64,000 bases of DNA. Origin: Laguncularia racemosa. Lineage: Eukaryota; Streptophyta; Magnoliopsida; Myrtales; Combretaceae. The notes beneath the pieces are model-generated. The model was given only the letters and a program-made list of their open reading frames with translations, did no database searches and was not told the DNA's origin. The stretch spans positions 4,479,323-4,543,322 of the forward strand of contig JBBMOL010000058.1 in assembly GCA_037954665.1 (NCBI GenBank). The letters are read 5' to 3'. This document shows positions 58,400 through 64,000 of the stretch, piece by piece (within the stretch, counting starts at the first letter, position 1; each line of letters begins with the position of its first letter). Both the position numbers and the translations under genes were made by a program.

Positions 58400-59115
58400 G
58401 TTTAATGATGTTAAGAGATTGTTTATGTAAAAAAATTTAGCCTATTGAAAGAACACTACATCTGGCCAAGAATGTTGAAAGATGTACACCATGTGATTGA
58501 ATGTTGCACTACATGTAAAGGAGCAAAAGAGAGGTGGGAGAATTTTAGAGAGTATATACCATTGCCTATACTGACAAAAGCATAGAAGGATTTAAGTATA
58601 GACCTTATCTTAGGTTTACCTACGACCAAGAGAGGAAAAGGCTCAATCATGATCGTAGTTGATCATTTAGTAAAATGTTGCACTTTGTTCTTTTCCATAA
58701 ATCAGATGATGCACTTCATATTTCTAACATTTTTTCTGTAGGAGATTGTCAAGCTACTTGACATCTCTTACAGTCTAGTATTTGATAGTGATACTAAATT
58801 TCTTAGGCACTTTGCTTAAGGTTGTAGTTAGCAAGCATCTTGCTAATTAAGACTTGTGTTTACCTGTTGTGGAATTTGTTTACAATAGGCTAATACATAG
58901 TTATATTGGCAAGTCCCCTTTTCAAGTTGTGTACATGTATAATCCAACCATTTCCTTATACTTACCATCTGTACCTACATCAAAGGGAAAGAGCATTAGT
59001 GGCAATGATAGGGCCAAGTAAGTTTAGAGGATCCATCAAAGAGTTGTTGAGCAGTTAACCAAGACAATAGAGAAGCAAAAGCAACAAGGTCATTGAGGAA
59101 GGAAACCTATGTCAT
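58400..59115 (+). pseudogene. Wrecked Ty3 integrase fragment
   Basis: Several frames together follow the order of a plant Ty3 integrase: a zinc-binding end ('LLKEHYIWPRM', then CCTTCKGAK), the start of the catalytic core ('DLILGLPTTKRGKGS', 'IMIVVDHL'), the 'DSDTKFL' region near 58785-58805 and the later 'EFVYNRLIHS...GKSPFQVVY' block near 58870-58945. It ends with a basic 'RVVEQLTKTIEKQKQQ' stretch. Stops, frameshifts and at least one internal deletion make it non-functional. It lies just right of T5 but outside it, and is the only polymerase-region trace in the window. Confidence 0.78.
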
Positions 59116-59462
59116 TCCAACTGTTGAGCTTAAATTTCAATTTTCCTTAACTTGACTCATATTGAATCCCTATGCCTATTTAATATGAACCTTTGACTAA
59201 AGGTTAAGAAAAAAAAATTCTGTTTTCATAATTAAAAAAAGAAAGAAAAGATTCAAAGTTGTTATCCAATAATATTGAGAAAGAAAATGATAAGTGAGGA
59301 TTGATTAAGTAGATTAATTCTAACTTAGTCACTAATCCATAAGGACAATGTTTTAAAAACAATTTCAAGAAACTAGAGTTTTGGATTTTGGGACTTACTT
59401 ATTAAACTTAATGATTACTATCTAAACCTTCCAAATTTAAAATTCTATTTCTCAAAATTCTA

Positions 59463-59495
<33 letters not shown>

Positions 59496-61219
59496 TTTTT
59501 AATTTAGAAATAGTCCCAATCATAAAATTAGAAATTAAATGAAATTTACTTACTTATTTACAAAAAGAGAAAAAAAAAATCCTAATTGAAGTTATCTTGT
59601 TGCTACCTATATACCTTCCAAATCGCTTTTATAATGCCTTAATATGTTCATTTATTTATCTTTAAGAAAAGGCGTTCTACCTTTTGTTTTTCCTACTTGG
59701 AAGGCTTTAGTTCTGGATATGATACATTTATTTGAAAAGCTTTAAAAGATTTTTTTTTTTCCTTTTTAGTAGAAGTTCTATTATTATTTTTTTCTTATTT
59801 TCAAAAAATAGATCTAAGTGAGAAAATTTATTGAATAAGGTGGTCAAGGAAAAAAAAAAAAATCAAGAAAGTACCTACAAATTAAAACACGTTGGTACGA
59901 AAATGTTTGAAAAGGAAAATAACTACAGTAGACAATATGTACGTTCTACGTTATTAGAAAAAACTAAGACTTATATGGAAAGTTATAAAGAAGGATAACA
60001 AAAGAAATATACGTGTAAGAAAATGATATCTAAAATGATAAAAGAGCAACATAAACAGCAACAATCGTAATAAGAGCTAATAGGACATCAAACTAATACA
60101 TCAACTCTTTTTTTTTTTTTTTTTTTGGTATGGTTCAACAATTAACAAACGAAAGCAAGAAAAAAGAACTAATAAAACTAGACTACGTATCTAAAAGACA
60201 GTTTTGTAAATCTTTATTTTAAATATCTTAACTTATAGCACTCTGGATTCCTTTTCACCTTTCTTTTTCTTTTTTCATTTTTTTTTCATGGTCTTTGAGA
60301 TAGAATTTTTATTAGAATGAACACAAAAAAGGAAATTGTAATAATAATAATTGTCATGAAAAGAAACATATGTTAAAAGCACCTGCAAAGAAAATATATT
60401 ACAGCATAAAAAATTAAGACTATAAAAAGGATGGCCTTTTTTGAAAGCCTTTATTGGAATTCCTATCTTTTCTTCTTCTTCTATTTCTTTTTTTTGAAAC
60501 AAAAATGGCTCCAATAGAGAAAGCTTAATTTATTAGGAGGCACTAACAAAAAAGAAAAATAGATTAATTTATTCAAGATAAAGTAAAGAAAAGCCATACA
60601 ATAGGAAAATAAGTTAGAACAATATCAATGCATCAAAACACTAAGTAATAAGTTATACATATATATATATATATATAAAGCTCTATCTATTATTATTTAT
60701 ATAGTATTATGTAAAAAAAAAAATCTATCTATTAATATATTATTATTTTCTTTCATTTTCTTTTTTACTTTGTTTTGAAAATGAAATTGTCTAAATGGGG
60801 AAAATCTTATTTGATGAAACGTATTGACTATTGGACCTAATTTGAAAGCATCGAGAAAAAAAAAAAAAAAACCTATGAACTGCCATACATCCTTTGCTAT
60901 GTGATTTTCTTTATTGTCTCTCTCTCTCTCTACCTCTTTTTCCTCTTTTTAATTTATGCACGCCATCCTAAAAAAAAAAAGGTGATAGGTTAATCTTGTG
61001 ATGATTCGAATAGTGAAAACTTTATTAAATAGGAAAAACTAATGAAAATGATTGATTAAAAAATATTGATATACCTGTAAAAAGAAAAAGTAAAGTACTA
61101 AAACATTAAAAATGTATATTTTCCTTTTTTTCTTTTTTAATTTAATTTTTCATTATTTTTCTTTTATCATTATTATAAAGGTTTTATTTACCCCTTTTTT
61201 GTAATCAAATAAAAGAAAT
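59116..61219. other. AT-rich, homopolymer-rich, no gene
   Basis: Many poly-A and poly-T runs (for example 60107-60126 and 60856-60872), a TC/TTTC microsatellite at 59462-59500 and a TA microsatellite near 60658-60676. No credible frame. Confidence 0.6.
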
Positions 61220-61895
61220 AAATTAAAAAAAAATACCTAAATGAACTGGAGTTGTAAGTGTGGTTCTTGGAGCAGGTATGGACGGAGCTTCAGTCGGGCT
61301 CGAGTCGCAGAAGAAGCAGTAGGAGATTGCGAGGCTTGTGCAGCTCGACTGGCGACTTGTCGAAGGGAGCGGGCGTGCCGGATTGTGGCTAGCGATGGTG
61401 GTAAACACTATGGAAGTGGTGGTTCCATGATAGGAAGGGTCTAGAGAGAGAGTAAGAATTGGTGCTCGAATTTGTGTTTTTGAATGTTGATTTTGCCTAA
61501 AATGAAATAAAAAACCCCTATTTGTACTGGTTTAAGCTTGATGAAGCTCGGGAAAGTCTATGAACGCAATGAATTCGAATGTCACAAGTTAATGGGTTTT
61601 TTTCTGACTGATTTGATTTCAACTCCAATGAATTTAGCCGCTTTCCGAGTGAAAACACTAGTCAAATTGTATCCCTGGATGTCTGTTGTTGCTAAAAAAA
61701 ATGTTTAGAAGCTTCGATTCTCCCTGATGAGCTCGAATCAGCTTGGCCAAAGAATTAATGTACATGACTATTCCAATTTTTGGACTCATTTTTGGCTAGG
61801 TATTCGAATGAATTTGAGCGTAATACATAACTTGCCACGTTTTCTACACGATTTCACCGTTAATTTGGTGAAATCGTATAAAAAGAATGGCTAAA

Positions 61896-62150
61896 AATGA
61901 CCTCGAACTGGACCAACCAAGAAGGCAACTACGAGGACGAAGGAGGATGCTTCGGAGGAAGAAAATGTGTTTTTAAAGCACGTTTTCTAACGTTAGAGGG
62001 ACAAGAAATGCTCAACTCCGCTGGAATGACCTCGAAGTAGACCAAACAAGAAGGCAACTACGAGGAAGGAGGATGATTCTGAGTATAAAAATGTGTTTCA
62101 AAACACGTTTTTCATGCTAGAGGAAAAAGAAATGCTTACCTTCGCTTGGC
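61896..62150. repeat. 129-bp tandem duplication
   Basis: Units start at 61896 and 62025, sharing 'aatgacctcgaa', 'aagaaggcaactacgagga', 'aaaatgtgttt', 'cacgtttt' and 'aaagaaatgct'. Confidence 0.75.
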
Positions 62151-62152
62151 TG

Positions 62153-62213
62153 GAGTTGAACCAATAACCTGAAATACTCCCACGCATGCTTTAGCTGACT
62201 ATACTACACGCAC
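62153..62213 (-). other. tRNA-like segment (A and B box)
   Basis: The minus strand has GGTTCAACTCC (62163-62153), a perfect B box, about 30 bases after 'tagtcagctaaagcatgc', an A-box-like stretch. No complete cloverleaf. It is probably part of a SINE or LTR rather than a tRNA gene. Confidence 0.45.
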
Positions 62214-63009
62214 ATTTTCCCCATGTCATGCAAATTAACAATACAGTAACGTCTCTATTAGCCTGGACCAATTTATAATCCAAATCTCATTCAAGCCAAA
62301 TTTAAACCTGAATCAAATGATTTTCTTTAGTATTCTTAAAGGTAAAATCTAGTACTCATATATCAGAAGTGATTTTTAAATCGAGTTAAATTTGACAATT
62401 TTATGAGTTTCAATTCAATTTTCATTTGAAAATCGTTTTTTTTTTAATAAATTGATCAATTCTACAAATAACTTAAATTGACTTCATGTATACAAAAATA
62501 ATCAACTTAGATAAAATAAAACAATATTAAATTTACAAGAAATTTAATATTTCTTTTTAAGCTCACAAAAATGTCAAATTGCATGTGTATTATGACTTAT
62601 TTTGACTCTAAAATGCAATAGACCCTGAATGAGACCCAATGACCACCGGTTGACTCATAACTTTTAATTATTATTATTATTTTTTAACAATTGGGGCAAT
62701 TTCCTTTATTTATTGGAAAACCTAATGCTAAAACTAAAGAGGACAAAAATAGGATGTTTATAGTTGCTGCTCTATGATAAAGTTTAATGAAAACTTTACT
62801 ATAAAAACAAAAGAGGCAAGTCATTTTTTGCCTACACATGAAAAGGTTGATTGGAGCTCTAAAGTTTGATGAGTTGATCATTTGAGATAACGATAATGTT
62901 TTATTGGGAAAGTGGAGGTGCCAAGACATGATGAAAACTCATATGGAGGTGAAAAAGATTTTAAAGGAGTTGTTATACTACCAGAGGATTTGGTTGTACT
63001 CCTTTGCAA
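62214..63009. other. AT-rich, nothing recognised
   Basis: Short frames only. No repeats or ends were found. Confidence 0.5.
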
Positions 63010-63300
63010 GAAGGGATGGCACTCTAATGAGCAAGCGATCCATAAATTGAACCACGCACTAATGAGTAAGTGATCCATTAAACGTTCTCTGGGATAATGT
63101 TTTGATAAGTAGATGGTCCATTTACCTAAATTCAAGATAGCACTATAATAAGTAGGTGATCCTTAAATTGAATAGTGCTTTAATGAGCATGCATTCCAAC
63201 TACATTTTACTTAAGATGGTGCTCTCAGGAGCATGTGATCCTTGATACTTTTAAAACATGGACAACGCTTTGAAGAGTAAGCAATTCGTAGGGATTATGA
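63010..63300 (+). repeat. Degenerate minisatellite, about seven units of about 40 bp
   Basis: Units start near 63015, 63053, 63095, 63138, 63172, 63216 and 63259. Consensus of the core is about 'gcactntaatgagtaagtgatcc', followed by a variable A/T-rich spacer. Copies differ by many substitutions and small indels. Confidence 0.6.
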
Positions 63301-63577
63301 TAAAAGAGAATACAAAAAAAGCTTTTTTGAAATCTTACAATTTGAAAACTTGAAATAATGATTTAGAATGAAACCAACATTGGTGACAAGTCCCCCTAAT
63401 TTGGAATGGAGGAAACTGACCATAGTGGCTAGAAATTAGGCATGATTAGAATGACACTACAAACATAAGAAAATGCTTGAATGAAATTTTTAAATGGGAG
63501 GCATATCTTTGGAAAATACAAGACTTGGTCGCTAAGGCCGACATTGCTTGGGTGGATAAAACCAATCTTAAGGTAAA

Positions 63578-64000
63578 TGATGTGCTCAAAAGGCCAAAGC
63601 ACATACAAACAACAAATTGAAGCAATCTCAATCAAGAACCAAGTTCACAAGTGGCATGAACCCTAATCCCTTATGAATCCAAATTTCTAAAACAAGATGC
63701 TCTAATACTAAATTATGATATGCTTAATTGGCTAAAGCACATTCAAAGATCAAATGGAAGCAATTTAATCACCAAAATATACAAATGGCATGAATCCCTT
63801 AAGTATCAAAAGGCTTCCATGCAAATGACAATTTAATAGCAATTGATTAATCACAAATAACAACACACTTTAGGATATAATTCCACTAAAATGGCGTGAA
63901 TCCAATAATAGAATTGGAACGTTAAAATGGCGTGAAAAATAAGAACACAAACAAGAACAAACCAATTTGTACTAGACATGACACATTAGTATGAAATTGG
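63578..64000 (-). mobile_element. Family B-like LTR, outer end only (runs off the window)
   Basis: It starts TGATGTGCTCAAAAGG. It has an embedded decayed PBS at 63699-63710 (minus strand TAGTATTAGAGC) and an inner LTR-end-like TGATATGC at 63716, 138 bp from the edge. Later 'aatggcgtga' blocks and 'gacacattagtatga' match family B interiors. The rest lies outside the window. Confidence 0.65.
63699..63710 (-). other. Decayed PBS embedded in the last LTR
   Basis: Ten of twelve bases of the iMet PBS remain, in the same layout as in T3 and T4. Confidence 0.55.

Larger units (their letters stand above)
61220..62213 (-). repeat. LTR-like block on the minus strand, unassigned
   Basis: Read on the minus strand the order is: tRNA-like segment (62213-62153), two 129-bp direct repeats, a TATA-like TACAAATAGGGG near 61515-61530, and a GC-rich leader-like part (61440-61240). 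This parallels the Tat/Ogre-like LTR at 50259 (tRNA-like, TATA, GC-rich leader). I could not define either end or a TSD. The 61-67 codon frames in the GC-rich part are open on both strands and look fortuitous. Confidence 0.35.

Noticed and set aside
58400..59115. Integrase as part of T5
   Set aside because: It lies outside the right LTR and TSD of T5, so it belongs to an older element.
61223..61444. Overlapping 60-67 codon frames in a GC-rich patch
   Set aside because: Open on both strands because of GC content; position fits an LTR leader.

Overview
The window reads as repeat-dense nuclear DNA of a flowering plant, most likely a dicot. It is AT-rich and contains plant-type Ty3 LTR retrotransposons (Athila-like, Tat/Ogre-like and an iMet-primed, chromovirus-like group), solo LTRs, MITEs and microsatellites. 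There are no prokaryotic operons and no host gene I can name with confidence. Element boundaries were set by eye from TG...CA ends, long direct repeats, primer binding sites (PBS), polypurine tracts (PPT) and 5-bp target duplications (TSD).

Layout. 1-1853: right end of a very long LTR. 2827-3431: two adjacent MITEs with long inverted repeats. About 3.6-4.8 kb: a possible decayed gene on the minus strand. 6138-6962: solo LTR (family A). 9346-14118: small Athila-type element with no coding capacity (minus). 16460-24418: solo LTR (family B) split by a complete Athila-like gag-protease element at 16977-23923 (plus). 24880-30441: gag-protease element T2 (minus), with a younger solo LTR inside one of its LTRs. 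32112-37201: protease-only element T3 (minus). 37814-48803: a roughly 5.5-kb LTR split by gag-protease element T4 at 42633-48107 (minus). 50259-52081: Tat/Ogre-like LTR. 54948-58294: gag-protease element T5 (plus). About 58.4-59.1 kb: wrecked Ty3 integrase. 61.2-62.2 kb: another LTR-like block with a tRNA-like segment. 63.0-63.3 kb: degenerate minisatellite. 63578-end: the start of another family B LTR.

Main theme. Six LTR elements with both ends are present and none encodes reverse transcriptase, RNase H or integrase. Four carry gag plus a retropepsin (the TR-GAG type), one keeps only the retropepsin, and one has no coding at all. All would need enzymes supplied by another element. The only pol trace is the integrase relic. 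Nearly every in-frame stop is a Gln or Arg codon changed by C-to-T, as expected for methylated, silenced copies.

Most unusual observation. The iMet-primed elements repeatedly duplicate the LTR end together with the PBS. In family B the extra copy now lies inside the LTR, about 140-190 bp from its edge. In T5 the duplication sits just downstream of the LTR. This suggests that switching between two PBSs lengthened the LTRs. The same LTRs carry their TATA box inside a 20-bp palindrome.
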